Part shown: positions 1-11,161 of the stretch, piece after piece
How the letters are laid out: each line of letters begins with the position of its first letter
How positions within the stretch are numbered: the first letter of the stretch is position 1
Assembly (NCBI GenBank): GCA_013378335.1
Contig: CP040556.1
Span: 1,116,001-1,180,000 of the forward strand
DNA from: Streptococcus sanguinis
Lineage (GTDB): Bacteria > Bacillota > Bacilli > Lactobacillales > Streptococcaceae
Reading direction: 5' to 3'
DNA: 64,000 bases
Translations under genes and position numbers: made by a program
The notes under the pieces: generated by a model
What the model was told of the DNA's origin: nothing
What the model saw: the letters and a program-made list of their open reading frames with translations, nothing else
The model's database searches: none

Positions 1-2
1 TC

Positions 3-338
3 TTGGACGATAGTCGCTATCCAGTGGCTGCCAAAGAGGAGTTTGTCTTTAACTGGAAGCCAGAAGATATCGATACATTGATATTGGGTGATAGGCAGCG
101 AGGTAAAGGTGGTATGACTTATCAAGAAGTTGTTGAACGTTTTGGATTACCCTCTTACAGTAATATTCATGGGAATGATACGGATTTTGATCCCTTATCG
201 TTGAGTATACAGTATATTAATATACGAAAATCAGATACTGAACGAAAAAGTGATAGAGTAGCCTTGATTTTCAGAAGACAGGAGGATGGCAGCTTTTGTC
301 TAGCAGACGCAAGAAGTGAATTTGATAAGAGCTGGTAA
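3..338 (+). CDS. C-terminal part of a protein cut by the window edge
   Basis: The reading frame is open from the first bases of the window to a TAA at 336-338, so this is very probably the 3' end of a longer gene; the TTG at position 3 is only the first possible start. The visible 111 residues are hydrophilic, with no membrane segment. The stretch MTYQEVVERFGLPS resembles the repeat region of small lipoproteins of the SmpA/DUF3862 kind, in which a short helix precedes a G-x-P turn. That is a weak family resemblance, not an identification. It is followed by a promoter and the pyrimidine leader, so it is not part of the pyr operon. Confidence 0.5.
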   Translation: MDDSRYPVAAKEEFVFNWKPEDIDTLILGDRQRGKGGMTYQEVVERFGLPSYSNIHGNDTDFDPLSLSIQYINIRKSDTERKSDRVALIFRRQEDGSFCLADARSEFDKSW

Positions 339-384
339 AGCTGTGGTAAGTCGGAGATGTGAAAATTCTAATATTTTTTATGCC

Positions 385-413
385 TTGACATTCCTCATCT
401 CTAACGATATAAT
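385..413 (+). promoter_or_regulatory. Promoter of pyrK-pyrDb
   Basis: A perfect TTGACA (385-390), a 17-base spacer and a perfect TATAAT (408-413). Transcription would start near 420, just before the PyrR-binding element. Confidence 0.85.
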
Positions 414-424
414 GTTTACAATTT

Positions 425-528
425 AACCTTTAATCAAGTCCAGTGAGGCTGCAAGGTAGGAAAAACGTTATAAGAGGCAAGTAGACTGCCTTGTTTTTTG
501 CGAAACCTTGCTGCGGCGAGGTTTTTTC
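425..528 (+). promoter_or_regulatory. PyrR-dependent transcription attenuator of pyrK-pyrDb
   Basis: At 425-457 the RNA carries the PyrR-binding hairpin: the AACCTT/AAGGT stem and the conserved loop AGTCCAGTGAGGCT. A terminator follows: AACCTTGC (504-511), loop TGCG, GCGAGGTT (516-523), then a T run. In the known PyrR mechanism UMP-bound PyrR holds the upstream hairpin, which frees the terminator; without it an antiterminator forms. The terminator lies inside the open frame that extends upstream of pyrK, so pyrK must start after it. Confidence 0.85.
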
Positions 529-548
529 TTGTAGAAAGTGAGGTTGTC

Positions 549-2305
<1,757 letters not shown>

Positions 2306-2319
2306 AGTTACATTTTTAC

Positions 2320-2348
2320 TTGACAATCCTGCTGTGAAATTATAGAAT
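2320..2348 (+). promoter_or_regulatory. Promoter of pyrF-pyrE
   Basis: TTGACA (2320-2325), a 17-base spacer, then TAGAAT (2343-2348), just after the pyrDb stop. Transcription would start about ten bases before the second PyrR element. Confidence 0.8.
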
Positions 2349-2359
2349 GAACTAAATAT

Positions 2360-2458
2360 AACCTTTAAAGAAGTCCAGAGAGGCTACTAAGGTACATACG
2401 TTTGAATGGCAGATACTGCCACATTTTCGTGTAACCTTGCTCTCGGGCAAGGTTTTTC
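2360..2458 (+). promoter_or_regulatory. PyrR-dependent transcription attenuator of pyrF-pyrE
   Basis: The same architecture as the leader at 425-528. The PyrR hairpin at 2360-2393 has an AACCTT/AAGGT stem and loop AGTCCAGAGAGGCT. The terminator is a perfect 8-bp stem AACCTTGC (2433-2440)/GCAAGGTT (2447-2454) with a T run. The remainder of the leader up to pyrF holds nothing else recognised. Confidence 0.85.
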
Positions 2459-2552
2459 TATGTCTTTAGGACTAACGTTACAGTTGGTTTTTAGATAGGA
2501 TTGCCTAGCAGACTTCTTTGAAGATAATAATTTAAAAGGAGATTTTCCCCTC

Positions 2553-3245
2553 ATGCGTGAAGAACGGCCTATTATCGCCCTCGACTTTCCATCTTTTGAC
2601 GATGTCAAAGATTTCTTGGAGCATTTTCCGGAAGATGAAAAACTCTATGTCAAAATCGGTATGGAATTCTTCTATGCCATTGGTCCAGAAATCGTTCATT
2701 ACCTGAAAGGTCTTGGACACAGCATTTTCTTGGATCTGAAACTGCACGACATTCCCAATACGGTTCGCTCAGCCATGTCTGTCTTAGGTACTTTTGGTAT
2801 CGACATGGTGACAGTTCATGCAGCAGGCGGTGTGGAGATGATGAGTGAAGCCAAGAAGGTCTTAGGGGATAAGGCTAAGTTGGTTGCGGTGACCCAGCTG
2901 ACCTCAACCAGTGAGGAAGATATGCGGGATTGCCAAAACATCCAGACCACAGTTCAGGAGTCTGTTGTCAATTACGCTCGCAAGGCCAAAGAAGCTGGTT
3001 TGGATGGCGTAGTTTGTTCAGCTCAAGAAGTGGAACTAATAAAGGCAGCAACTGCAAATGACTTTCTCTGTGTGACGCCGGGGATTCGGCCAGCTGGATC
3101 AGAAATCGGTGACCAAAAACGGGTCATGACACCGCAGGAAGCCCACCAAATCGGCAGTGACTATATTGTAGTAGGACGTCCAATTATCCAAGCTGAAAAT
3201 CCTTGGGATGCTTACCACGAGATTAAGAAGCAGTGGAATAGCTAG
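2553..3245 (+). CDS. pyrF: Orotidine 5'-phosphate decarboxylase
   Basis: Converts OMP to UMP, the last step of the pathway. At 230 residues it has the length of the short bacterial PyrF family. The catalytic Lys/Asp motif is visible as [12 protein letters not shown], the substrate-binding ALDFPS is at the N-terminus, and the phosphate loop VVGRPI is near the C-terminus. AAGGAG lies a short distance before ATG 2553. pyrE follows after about 80 bases with no terminator between, so the two are one transcript. Confidence 0.96.
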   Translation: MREERPIIALDFPSFDDVKDFLEHFPEDEKLYVKIGMEFFYAIGPEIVHYLKGLGHSIFLDLKLHDIPNTVRSAMSVLGTFGIDMVTVHAAGGVEMMSEAKKVLGDKAKLVAVTQLTSTSEEDMRDCQNIQTTVQESVVNYARKAKEAGLDGVVCSAQEVELIKAATANDFLCVTPGIRPAGSEIGDQKRVMTPQEAHQIGSDYIVVGRPIIQAENPWDAYHEIKKQWNS

Positions 3246-3323
3246 GTAAAACAAGAGATACGAATTAAATCGTTTGTCAAAATTAACAGCATCATAAAAT
3301 TTCAAATTTATAAGGAGCAAAAA

Positions 3324-3953
3324 ATGACTTTAGCAAAAGAGATTGCGCGTGATTTATTGAAAATCAAAGCTGTGTATTTGAAGCCGGAAGAGCCTTTTAC
3401 ATGGGCATCAGGCATCAAATCACCTATATATACGGACAACCGTGTGACCTTGGCTTATCCAGAGACTCGAACCTTGATTGAAGATGGTTTCGTCGAAAAG
3501 ATTCGGGCTGAATTTCCAGATGTAGAAGTCATTGCCGGAACTGCGACAGCAGGAATTCCTCATGGAGCTATTATCGCTGATAAGATGAACCTGCCATTTG
3601 CTTATATCCGCAGCAAACCAAAAGATCACGGAGCGGGCAATCAAATCGAAGGTCGCGTAGCGCCTGGGCAGAAGATGGTTGTCATCGAAGACTTAATCTC
3701 GACTGGCGGTTCGGTCTTGGATGCTATAGCTGCCGCTAAACGTGAAGGTGCGGATGTGATTGGCGCAGCGGCCATCTTTACCTATGAGCTGCCAAAGGCA
3801 GAAAAGAACTTCAATGAAGCGGGTGTGAAATTGGTGACCCTTTCTAACTACACTGAGCTAATCACTCTGGCTGAAGCAGAAGGTTATGTCAGTCCTGAGG
3901 GCTTGGCCTTGCTTGAAAAATTTAAGCATGACCAAGAAAATTGGCAGTCTTAG
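3324..3953 (+). CDS. pyrE: Orotate phosphoribosyltransferase
   Basis: Joins orotate to PRPP to give OMP; PRPP is made by the prs2 product encoded at 33946-34902. The 13-residue PRPP-binding motif is [13 protein letters not shown], and the type I PRTase loop residues GAGNQIEG lie before it. Length 209 residues is normal. AAGGAG precedes ATG 3324. Last gene of the pyrF-pyrE unit, closed by a terminator at 3976. Confidence 0.96.
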   Translation: MTLAKEIARDLLKIKAVYLKPEEPFTWASGIKSPIYTDNRVTLAYPETRTLIEDGFVEKIRAEFPDVEVIAGTATAGIPHGAIIADKMNLPFAYIRSKPKDHGAGNQIEGRVAPGQKMVVIEDLISTGGSVLDAIAAAKREGADVIGAAAIFTYELPKAEKNFNEAGVKLVTLSNYTELITLAEAEGYVSPEGLALLEKFKHDQENWQS

Positions 3954-3975
3954 ACCGAATAGAAATAAAATGATC

Positions 3976-3998
3976 TGACCTTTATTCAGGTCATTTTT
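3976..3998 (+). terminator. Terminator after pyrE
   Basis: Stem TGACCT (3976-3981)/AGGTCA (3988-3993), six-base loop, then TTTTT. Confidence 0.75.
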
Positions 3999-4049
3999 CT
4001 GTAAAACGTCCTTGGACTGCCTTTAAAAATGGCTTAAAGTCTCGGCGTT

Positions 4050-4058
4050 TGGTATAAT
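4050..4058 (+). promoter_or_regulatory. Extended -10 promoter close to the start codon at 4065
   Basis: TGG followed by a perfect TATAAT (4053-4058). No -35 box is visible. The start codon begins only six bases after the -10 box, so transcription would begin at or next to the A of ATG. Confidence 0.6.
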
Positions 4059-4064
4059 AGAGCT

Positions 4065-5603
4065 ATGTCTAAGATTTATCACCTATCCTTTTTGATATTA
4101 CAGAAAGTTATGCTGATTACGGCTGTTCACTGGTTTCTGATTGCTGTCTGGCATGTTGCAGAGCTGAATATCTTAGCTTTGTTTGCCTTTGCTGCTTTAG
4201 CTTATCTGGCCTATCGCTATCGACATTTGCTAGAAAAAGCTTATCATTGGCTGATGAAGCATAAACTTCTTATTATGCTAGCTGCCTTTATTTTTCAGCT
4301 GATTATGCTCTTTTCGGCAGAGCTTTTGATTAGGCGGGATGCAGCAGTTGTCTTTACAGGGGCTTTCAAAATTCTGAAAGAAAGCTCCATTTCCAGCTAT
4401 CTGACCCGGAACCCTAACAATGTCTCACTATTTCTCTATGAGCGTTTTTTCTTTAATATATTTGGGGAATCCGGTCTATGGGTCATGCAGGCCTTGAATA
4501 TTCTTTATACTAACGTAACGGCCTTGATTCTCTATAAGGGCTGCCAAAAGTATTTTTCCCAAAAGACTGCGGATGCTGTCTTTAGTTTATATGTGCTCTT
4601 GCTGGGCTTCTCTCCTTATTTCATTTCAATGTATACGGATATCCCGCCTCTGCCTTTCATCAGTCTGCAGATTTTCCTAGTTCTGGGATTGCTGAAGAGA
4701 GAGGAATCCAGCCGACAGCTGATTTGGCGCAGTATTTTGCTTGGGCTGATGACTAGTCTTGCTTTGTTCTTTAGACCAACGGTAATGATTTTGCTAATAG
4801 CTGTCTTCGGAGTCCTCTTTTTCAAAAAGAATTGGAAGAAGTTCTTTCTGACACTAGTCGTTTTTGCTTGTAGTTTTGCGATTAGCTATGCTCCGCTGCA
4901 TTACTGGTCCAAGCACCAGACGGAAGTGCCGATTATAGAGGGAGAGGGATTGGCAAAAGGCCCCTTGCTCTTTATCAATTTAGGTCTGACCTTCAATGGC
5001 CACAATCAGGAAGATATGAAAGAAGGTCTCTTGCAGTATATTGAACCTGATAAGCAAGCTGATTACAACAACGGCATGTTTGCCAAGGAATATGTTATCA
5101 AGGAAATCAAGCGGCGTTTAAGTGAATATAATCCTTTGACTTTCGCTCTTCATCTCTTCTACAAGCAGTCTCTGACTGTAGCTGAAGGAGATTTGGGCTG
5201 GATCTACCGCAGTGTCGAGAATGAAAAGACGCCTTATATATCGCCTTTTTACCAAGCTACGAAAGATAATCCTTTAACTCAGTTTGTCCGCGACTTCTTC
5301 ATAAACACTGACAAGTCAGAATTTGTCTATTTCTCGCTGTCCAAGCAGGTGGTTTGGATTGTCATGACAGCAGGACTTGTCTTTGTCCTTTGGAAATATC
5401 GCTCCAGCGATGAGTTGAATTTTCTAACCTTAGCTGTTTTTGGCGGCCTGCTCTTTTTGCAGATTTTCGAGGGAGGAAAGACGCGTTATTTGATTCAGTT
5501 TCTACCACAGATACTGATTCTGTCCGCTGTGGGCTTATCTCAGTACCCACAAGCCCTAGGGAAGTTTCGTTTTTGGACTAGAAAGAAGGAGTCTTTAGAA
5601 TGA
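4065..5603 (+). CDS. Multi-pass membrane protein resembling GT39-type glycosyltransferases
   Basis: A 512-residue protein with about ten to twelve hydrophobic segments. The first extracytoplasmic loop holds an Arg-Asp pair (LLIRRDAAVVFTGA), the position of the catalytic Asp in C-type glycosyltransferases that use lipid-linked sugars. The large soluble loop (roughly residues 275-400) lies between membrane segments. It fits the group of Lactobacillales integral membrane proteins modelled as TIGR03766; no substrate is known to me. No Shine-Dalgarno precedes ATG 4065 and the -10 box is almost adjacent; ATG 4110 is an alternative but has no clear ribosome site either. The DUF4336 gene overlaps its stop by four bases. 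Confidence 0.7.
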   Translation: MSKIYHLSFLILQKVMLITAVHWFLIAVWHVAELNILALFAFAALAYLAYRYRHLLEKAYHWLMKHKLLIMLAAFIFQLIMLFSAELLIRRDAAVVFTGAFKILKESSISSYLTRNPNNVSLFLYERFFFNIFGESGLWVMQALNILYTNVTALILYKGCQKYFSQKTADAVFSLYVLLLGFSPYFISMYTDIPPLPFISLQIFLVLGLLKREESSRQLIWRSILLGLMTSLALFFRPTVMILLIAVFGVLFFKKNWKKFFLTLVVFACSFAISYAPLHYWSKHQTEVPIIEGEGLAKGPLLFINLGLTFNGHNQEDMKEGLLQYIEPDKQADYNNGMFAKEYVIKEIKRRLSEYNPLTFALHLFYKQSLTVAEGDLGWIYRSVENEKTPYISPFYQATKDNPLTQFVRDFFINTDKSEFVYFSLSKQVVWIVMTAGLVFVLWKYRSSDELNFLTLAVFGGLLFLQIFEGGKTRYLIQFLPQILILSAVGLSQYPQALGKFRFWTRKKESLE

Positions 5604-6352
5604 AAAGACCTGTTCCTATCTATGAACCGCTTTATAGCTTGAAGCCCATTGCTGAGAATATTTGGATTGTTGACGGTGATTTGATTGAGATGGATGCGGT
5701 GGTGACAAAGTTGCCCTTTTCTACCCGCATGACTGTCATCAAGTTAGCAAATGGTCAGCTCTGGTGCCATTCACCAATCCAGCCAAATCAAGCCTTGTTT
5801 GACCAGTTAGACGCTTTGGGATCAGTTTCGCATCTTGTTTCACCCAATAAGATTCACTATGCTTATATAGCTGACTGGAAGAAGAGTTATCCTGAGACAA
5901 TTGCTTGGTCTAGCCCAGGAGTTGAGGAGAGAGCAGCCAAGCAGAAAATCCCAGTCTCTTTTGATGAAAAGCTGACGAATGAGGCTCCTGAAGCTTGGGC
6001 AGGCCAGATAGAACAGTTGATTTTCAAGGGAAGTACTTATATTGAGGAAGTTGTCTTTTTTCATAAGGACAGTCAAACCTTGATTTTGACGGATTTAATT
6101 GAGAATTTTGAAACAGAGCGTTTTCCGAGTTCGCTTCGTGGCAAGGCTTATAAATTAGTTCGAGTTGCAGCTCCAGATGGTCAGACGCCTATTGACTACC
6201 GTATGACCTTTATAGGTCATCAAAAAGAAGCCAAAGAATGTCTAGAGCGGATGCTGGCTTGGCAACCGGAAAAAATCATCTTAGCTCACGGTTCTTGTTT
6301 TCTGGAAAATAGCACAGCAGAACTCAAAAGAGCGCTTAGGTGGATTAGGTAA
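5600..6352 (+). CDS. DUF4336 protein, metallo-hydrolase-like
   Basis: A 250-residue soluble protein matching my memory of the DUF4336 family, which has a metallo-beta-lactamase-like layout. The N-terminus (PLYSLKPIAENIWIVDG) gives the typical entry strand, and a late LAHGSCF motif could supply a metal ligand. The usual HxHxDH motif of true metallo-beta-lactamases is absent; LVSPNKIHYAYI stands in that region, so enzymatic activity is uncertain. Start ATG 5600 overlaps the upstream stop as ATGA, which suggests translational coupling with the membrane glycosyltransferase-like gene. Confidence 0.7.
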   Translation: MKRPVPIYEPLYSLKPIAENIWIVDGDLIEMDAVVTKLPFSTRMTVIKLANGQLWCHSPIQPNQALFDQLDALGSVSHLVSPNKIHYAYIADWKKSYPETIAWSSPGVEERAAKQKIPVSFDEKLTNEAPEAWAGQIEQLIFKGSTYIEEVVFFHKDSQTLILTDLIENFETERFPSSLRGKAYKLVRVAAPDGQTPIDYRMTFIGHQKEAKECLERMLAWQPEKIILAHGSCFLENSTAELKRALRWIR

Positions 6353-6387
6353 GAGAATTTTATCGTAGGAAATAAGAGGAGACATAT

Positions 6388-7041
6388 ATGCAGCATTCAG
6401 CTTGGCATGCTTTGATTAAGGAGCAGCTGCCAGAAGGTTATTTTGCAAAAATCAATCATTTTTTAGATGAAGTGTATGCTTCAGGGACCATTTACCCACC
6501 TCGGGAAAAGGTGTTTAATGCGATTCAGACGACAGATTTAGCGGATGTTAAGGTGGTTATTTTGGGGCAGGACCCCTACCACGGACCGAGACAGGCACAA
6601 GGCTTGAGTTTTTCGGTACCTGATGACATTCCAGCTCCACCTTCTTTGCAGAATATTCTTAAAGAACTGGCAGAAGATATCGGAGTGAAAGAGTCACATG
6701 ATTTGACTTCCTGGGCTCAGCAAGGTGTTCTATTGCTCAATGCTGGGCTGACTGTGCCTGCTGGCCAGGCCAATGCGCATGCCGGCCTAATCTGGGAGCC
6801 TTTTACAGATGCTATTATCAAAGTGGTCAATGAAAAGTCTGATCCAGTTGTCTTTATCCTATGGGGTTCCTATGCCCGCAAGAAAAAAGCCTTGATTAGT
6901 AATTCCCAACATTTGATTATTGAGTCAGCTCACCCAAGTCCGCTGTCTGCTTACCGTGGCTTCTTTGGCAGCAAACCTTTTTCACGTACCAATGATTTCT
7001 TAGTGGCTAAGGGCTTGGAACCTATTGATTGGTTAGCTTAG
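6388..7041 (+). CDS. ung: Uracil-DNA glycosylase
   Basis: Removes uracil from DNA in base excision repair. Family 1 motifs are present: the water-activating motif [13 protein letters not shown], and [14 protein letters not shown], which contains the DNA-intercalating loop. Length 217 residues is typical. AGAGGAG precedes ATG 6388. It is followed by mutX with an 8-base gap, forming a small DNA-protection pair. Confidence 0.97.
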   Translation: MQHSAWHALIKEQLPEGYFAKINHFLDEVYASGTIYPPREKVFNAIQTTDLADVKVVILGQDPYHGPRQAQGLSFSVPDDIPAPPSLQNILKELAEDIGVKESHDLTSWAQQGVLLLNAGLTVPAGQANAHAGLIWEPFTDAIIKVVNEKSDPVVFILWGSYARKKKALISNSQHLIIESAHPSPLSAYRGFFGSKPFSRTNDFLVAKGLEPIDWLA

Positions 7042-7049
7042 GAGGTAGT

Positions 7050-7514
7050 ATGGTTCAGTTAGCAACGATTTGTTATATCGATAATGGCCGGGAGTTTCTC
7101 ATGCTTCACCGCAACAAAAAGCCCAATGATGTCCATGCTGGGAAATGGATTGGTGTCGGTGGCAAGCTAGAGCGTGGAGAAACCCCACAGGAATGCGCTG
7201 CACGTGAGATTCTAGAGGAAACAGGTCTAAAGGCTAAACCTGTTCTCAAAGGAGTTATCACTTTTCCAGAGTTTACTCCCGACTTGGACTGGTATACCTA
7301 TGTTTTCAAGGTGACTGAGTTTGAGGGTGAACTGATTGACTGCAACGAAGGGACTTTGGAATGGGTGCCCTATGACCAGGTTTTATCTAAACCAACTTGG
7401 GAAGGCGATCATACTTTTGTTGAGTGGCTTTTAGAAGACAAGCCTTTCTTTTCAGCAAAGTTTGTTTATGACGGGGATAAGCTGTTGGATACGCAGGTGG
7501 ACTTTTACGAATAA
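7050..7514 (+). CDS. mutX: NUDIX hydrolase, MutX/MutT-type 8-oxo-dGTPase
   Basis: Cleans oxidised nucleotide triphosphates from the pool. A complete Nudix box is visible (GKLERGETPQECAAREILEE followed by TGL), matching Gx5Ex7REUxEExGU. ATG 7050 gives 154 residues and is preceded by GGAGG at 7041-7045, so it is preferred over earlier in-frame codons that overlap ung. The last codons TAC GAA TAA happen to spell a CIN-box-like octamer just before pyrC. Confidence 0.9.
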   Translation: MVQLATICYIDNGREFLMLHRNKKPNDVHAGKWIGVGGKLERGETPQECAAREILEETGLKAKPVLKGVITFPEFTPDLDWYTYVFKVTEFEGELIDCNEGTLEWVPYDQVLSKPTWEGDHTFVEWLLEDKPFFSAKFVYDGDKLLDTQVDFYE

Positions 7515-7526
7515 GGAGATAAGACG

Positions 7527-8795
7527 ATGCTATTAATCAAAAACGGACGAGTTATGGATCCTAAGACTGGTTTTGACCAAATTACTGACCTTTTGGTTGA
7601 GGGGAAGAAAATCGTCAAAATCGGTCAAGATTTGCAGGCGGAAGATGCAACAGTTATTGATGCCAGTGGTTTGGTTGTGGCTCCAGGTTTGGTGGATATA
7701 CACGTTCATTTCCGGGAGCCGGGCCAGACTCATAAGGAAGACATTCATACGGGGGCATTGGCTGCAGCAGCAGGTGGCTTTACGACTGTTGTTATGATGG
7801 CCAATACCAATCCTACCATTTCAACGGTTGAAACCCTGAAAGAAGTACTGGAGTCGGCTAGTCGCGAAAAAATCCATATCAAGTCGGTTGCAACAATTAC
7901 AGAAAATTTTGATGGGCAGCATCTGACAGATTTCCAAGGTCTTTTGGCAGCTGGTGCAGTAGGTTTTTCTGATGACGGTATTCCGCTGACCAACGCTGGC
8001 ATTGTCCGCAAGGCCCTCGTAGAAGCGCGTAAAAATAACACCTTTATCAGCTTGCACGAGGAAGATCCAAATCTCAACGGTATACTTGGTTTCAATGAGC
8101 ATATCGCTAAAGAGCATTTTCATATCTGCGGTGCGACAGGTGTGGCAGAATACAGCATGATTGCCCGCGATGTCATGATTGCTTATGATGCCAAGGCTCA
8201 TGTGCATATCCAGCATTTGTCCAAGGCTGAGAGTGTAAAGGTGGTGGAATTCGCTCAGAATCTAGGCGCTCAAGTCACCGCTGAAGCAGCACCTCAGCAC
8301 TTCTCTAAGACAGAAGCTCTGCTATTGACCAAGGGCAGCAATGCTAAGATGAATCCGCCTCTGCGCTTAGAATCGGACCGTCTGGCAGTTATTGAGGGGC
8401 TCAAGTCTGGTGTCATTTCTGTCATTGCGACGGATCATGCTCCACATCATGCTGACGAGAAAAATGTAGCTGATATCACTCAGGCACCTTCTGGAATGAC
8501 TGGGCTTGAGACTTCACTTTCTCTGGGACTGACCTACCTAGTTGAGACTGGTCATCTGAGCTTGATGGAACTTTTAGAGAAAATGACTCTTAATCCGGCT
8601 CAGTTATATGGTTTCGATGCTGGCTTCATCGCTCAGGATGGTCCAGCCGATTTGACGATATTTGACCCAGAAGCAGATAGACTTGTGACTGACCACTTTG
8701 CCTCCAAGGCAGCCAATTCGCCATTTATTGATGAAAAACTCAAAGGTCAAGTGAAGTTTACCATCTGTGATGGGGAAGTTGTCTTTGAAGGATAA
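7527..8795 (+). CDS. pyrC: Dihydroorotase
   Basis: Closes carbamoyl aspartate to dihydroorotate, the third step of UMP synthesis. Class I dihydroorotase of 422 residues with zinc ligands [10 protein letters not shown] near residue 60 and the late DHAPHH motif. AAGGAG precedes ATG 7527. It lies apart from the other pyr genes here, behind ung-mutX, with no PyrR element directly upstream, so its control probably differs from pyrK and pyrF. Confidence 0.95.
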   Translation: MLLIKNGRVMDPKTGFDQITDLLVEGKKIVKIGQDLQAEDATVIDASGLVVAPGLVDIHVHFREPGQTHKEDIHTGALAAAAGGFTTVVMMANTNPTISTVETLKEVLESASREKIHIKSVATITENFDGQHLTDFQGLLAAGAVGFSDDGIPLTNAGIVRKALVEARKNNTFISLHEEDPNLNGILGFNEHIAKEHFHICGATGVAEYSMIARDVMIAYDAKAHVHIQHLSKAESVKVVEFAQNLGAQVTAEAAPQHFSKTEALLLTKGSNAKMNPPLRLESDRLAVIEGLKSGVISVIATDHAPHHADEKNVADITQAPSGMTGLETSLSLGLTYLVETGHLSLMELLEKMTLNPAQLYGFDAGFIAQDGPADLTIFDPEADRLVTDHFASKAANSPFIDEKLKGQVKFTICDGEVVFEG

Positions 8796-8804
8796 TACTA
8801 ATAA

Positions 8805-8832
8805 GGCTCTGATGAATTTCAGGGTCTTTTTT
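8805..8832 (+). terminator. Terminator after pyrC
   Basis: Stem GGCTCTGA (8805-8812)/TCAGGGTC (8819-8826), which includes G-U pairs, then a run of T. Confidence 0.65.
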
Positions 8833-8958
8833 AACACAGAAAACTTTCCAGAAGTTTTCTGAAAAAACGAATGTTTGTTGAAATATTAAGGATATAGTTC
8901 CTTTTTAAACTAAAAAGAGGTATAATATAACAAAATACTAAAGAGGAGTGTTCGTTAT

Positions 8959-11118
8959 ATGAAGAAGAAATTTTTCATCTTACCTGTTCTATCAACAGTG
9001 CTTTTGGCACCTGCTTTTTTGGCGCATCAAGTCTCTGCGGAAGAGGCTCAGGCTAGTCCTGAACCTGCAACGACGGAGTTGACCAGTCAGCCAGCTACTG
9101 AGACAGCTTCTGCAGCGCAACCAACTGCTCCAGCAGCTTCAGCAGAAGAAAAACCAGCAGCAGATAGTCAGAATGCAGCTGATCCGGCTGGTCCAGCTGC
9201 GACGGAAGCCGCTGTAGCACCAGCCCAGTCTGAAAATCTACCAGAGGCTACGATTCTCCATACCAACGATGTTCACGGTCGCATCGTAGAGGAAAAAGGC
9301 GTTATCGGTGATTCCAAGTTGGCTACTGTTATCAAGGAGGAGCGCGCTAAAAATCCTAAAGTGCTTGTTGTGGATGCGGGTGATGCCTTCCAGGGTCTGC
9401 CAATTTCCAATAGCTCCAAGGGGGAAGAACAAGCAAAAATCCTCAATGAAATTGGCTATGATGCTATGGCAGTCGGTAACCATGAGTTTGACTTTGGTCT
9501 GGATGAGGCAAAGAAATATAAGGAAATTCTTAAATTCCCACTCCTCAGTTCTAACACCTACGCCAATAATGCTCGGATTTTCCAAGCTTCTACCATTGTG
9601 GACAAGGATCCAGCAGTTGAGGGAGATGAGTTTGTAGTCATCGGTGTGACAACACCAGAAACTGCTACAAAAACTCACCCTAAAAACGTTCAAGGCGTGA
9701 CCTTCACTGATCCAATCACAGAAGTCAATCGCGTCATTGACGAAATCGAAGCACGCGCAGCAGCAGAAGGAAAGAACTACAAAAACTATGTTGTTCTAGC
9801 TCACTTGGGTATTGATACGACCACTCCGACAGAGTGGCGCGGCTCAACCTTGGCTGAAGCTCTTTCTAAAAATCCTAAGCTCAAAGGTAAGCGTGTAACC
9901 GTTATTGACGGCCACTCCCACACAGTAGAGTCTACCACTTATGGTGACAATGTAACTTACAACCAGACCGGTAGCTACCTACACAATATCGGAAAAGTGA
10001 CTTTCAAGGCCAATCAACTTCTGGGTAATCCTCAGCAAATCCCTGCTGAAACAGCTAAAAAAGTCGATCCAGACCCAGTTGTTGCAGACATGGTTAGCAA
10101 GATTAAAGCTAGATACGACGCAGATAATGCCAAAGTTATCGTAGCAAACAGCCCTGTAGAGCTTAATGGCGACCGAGAAAATGTCCGCGTTCGCGAAACC
10201 AATCTGGGTAATGTCGTAGCTGATGCTCTCTACGATTATGGTCAAACTGGCTTTGCCAATAAAACAGACCTAGCTGTTACTAACGGAGGCGGTCTGCGCG
10301 AAACTATTGCCAAAGACAAGCCAATCACCAAGGGAAATGTTATCGCTGTCTTGCCTTTTGGAAATACTATTTCTCAAATCAAGGTAACTGGTCAAAATAT
10401 CGCAGATATGTTTGCCAAATCTCTGGGCTCTATTCTTCAGGAAAAAGATGGCAAGCCTGTGCTGGATGAGAACGGACAACCCTTGCTAGAACCAAGCGGT
10501 GGTTACTTGCAAATCTCTGGAGCTAAAGTCTACTACGACACGACTCTGCCGGCTGATCAGCGTATCCTACACATCGAGATTAAGAACAAAGAAACTGGTG
10601 TTTATGAGCCACTTGATCCAAATAAGACCTACTATCTGACGACTAATGACTTCTTGGCTGCTGGTGGTGACGGCTATACCATGCTGGGTGGCCCTCGCGA
10701 GGAAGGACCATCTATGGATGTGGCCTTTGCAGACTATCTTGCAAAAGCTGATTTGACAGGCTATTCGGTCATTAATCCAAACTCACGTGCTATCTCTATT
10801 TCATCCACTAAAGATACAGACGGTGATGGCTACACTGATATTGAGGAAATCAAGCAAGGAACGGATCCTGCTAATGCAGCTTCCTACCCAGCTGGTGCCA
10901 AAGCAGCTGATCCTGCAAAACAGGCAGCTCCAATGGCCAACACGCCAAATCAAACTAAGCAAGTACCTGTCCATGTTGCCAAGACCTTCACTAAGGACCC
11001 TGCAGCTAAAGAACTGCCACAAACAGGCAGCGAATCAGCAGTTGCCTTGAGCCTAGTTGGTATGGTTTTAGGATTCTTTGGATTGGCAGGAATCAAGAAA
11101 AGTCACAAAGAAGACTAG
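8959..11118 (+). CDS. nt5e: Cell-wall-anchored 5'-nucleotidase
   Basis: Surface enzyme that would release adenosine and phosphate from AMP and other nucleotides; in S. sanguinis such an ecto-nucleotidase is known to generate immunomodulatory adenosine. Order of parts in 719 residues: signal peptide ending near QVSA (27), an Ala/Pro/Glu-rich spacer to about 93, a metallophosphatase domain with ILHTNDVHGR, VDAGDAFQG and GNHEFDFG, a 5'-nucleotidase C-terminal domain (TNGGGLRETI, TTNDFLAAGGDGYTM), a calcium-loop-like DTDGDGYTDIEE, and an LPQTG sortase signal at 686-690 with hydrophobic segment and charged tail. Sortase A is encoded at 28965. GAGGAG precedes ATG 8959. Confidence 0.93.
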   Translation: MKKKFFILPVLSTVLLAPAFLAHQVSAEEAQASPEPATTELTSQPATETASAAQPTAPAASAEEKPAADSQNAADPAGPAATEAAVAPAQSENLPEATILHTNDVHGRIVEEKGVIGDSKLATVIKEERAKNPKVLVVDAGDAFQGLPISNSSKGEEQAKILNEIGYDAMAVGNHEFDFGLDEAKKYKEILKFPLLSSNTYANNARIFQASTIVDKDPAVEGDEFVVIGVTTPETATKTHPKNVQGVTFTDPITEVNRVIDEIEARAAAEGKNYKNYVVLAHLGIDTTTPTEWRGSTLAEALSKNPKLKGKRVTVIDGHSHTVESTTYGDNVTYNQTGSYLHNIGKVTFKANQLLGNPQQIPAETAKKVDPDPVVADMVSKIKARYDADNAKVIVANSPVELNGDRENVRVRETNLGNVVADALYDYGQTGFANKTDLAVTNGGGLRETIAKDKPITKGNVIAVLPFGNTISQIKVTGQNIADMFAKSLGSILQEKDGKPVLDENGQPLLEPSGGYLQISGAKVYYDTTLPADQRILHIEIKNKETGVYEPLDPNKTYYLTTNDFLAAGGDGYTMLGGPREEGPSMDVAFADYLAKADLTGYSVINPNSRAISISSTKDTDGDGYTDIEEIKQGTDPANAASYPAGAKAADPAKQAAPMANTPNQTKQVPVHVAKTFTKDPAAKELPQTGSESAVALSLVGMVLGFFGLAGIKKSHKED

Positions 11119-11130
11119 TTAGAAGACACA

Positions 11131-11161
11131 ATAAAACGGAAGTTGTTCACTTCCGTTTTAT
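11131..11161. terminator. Bidirectional terminator between nt5e and plsY
   Basis: A perfect 13-bp stem 11131-11143/11149-11161 with a five-base loop, A-rich on the left and T-rich on the right, so it can serve both converging genes. The plsY stop codon lies within it. Confidence 0.85.

Noticed and set aside
498..548. Upstream extension of the pyrK reading frame
   Set aside because: It contains the attenuator terminator, so it is leader, not coding.
7506..7513. Perfect TACGAATA (CIN-box octamer) just before pyrC
   Set aside because: It is spelled by the last codons of mutX (TAC GAA TAA), has no comparable spacing to pyrC (13 bases), and an octamer is expected about twice by chance on both strands of this window.
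8845..8875. CodY-like sequence before the 5'-nucleotidase gene
   Set aside because: At least three mismatches from the consensus, and far from a clear promoter.
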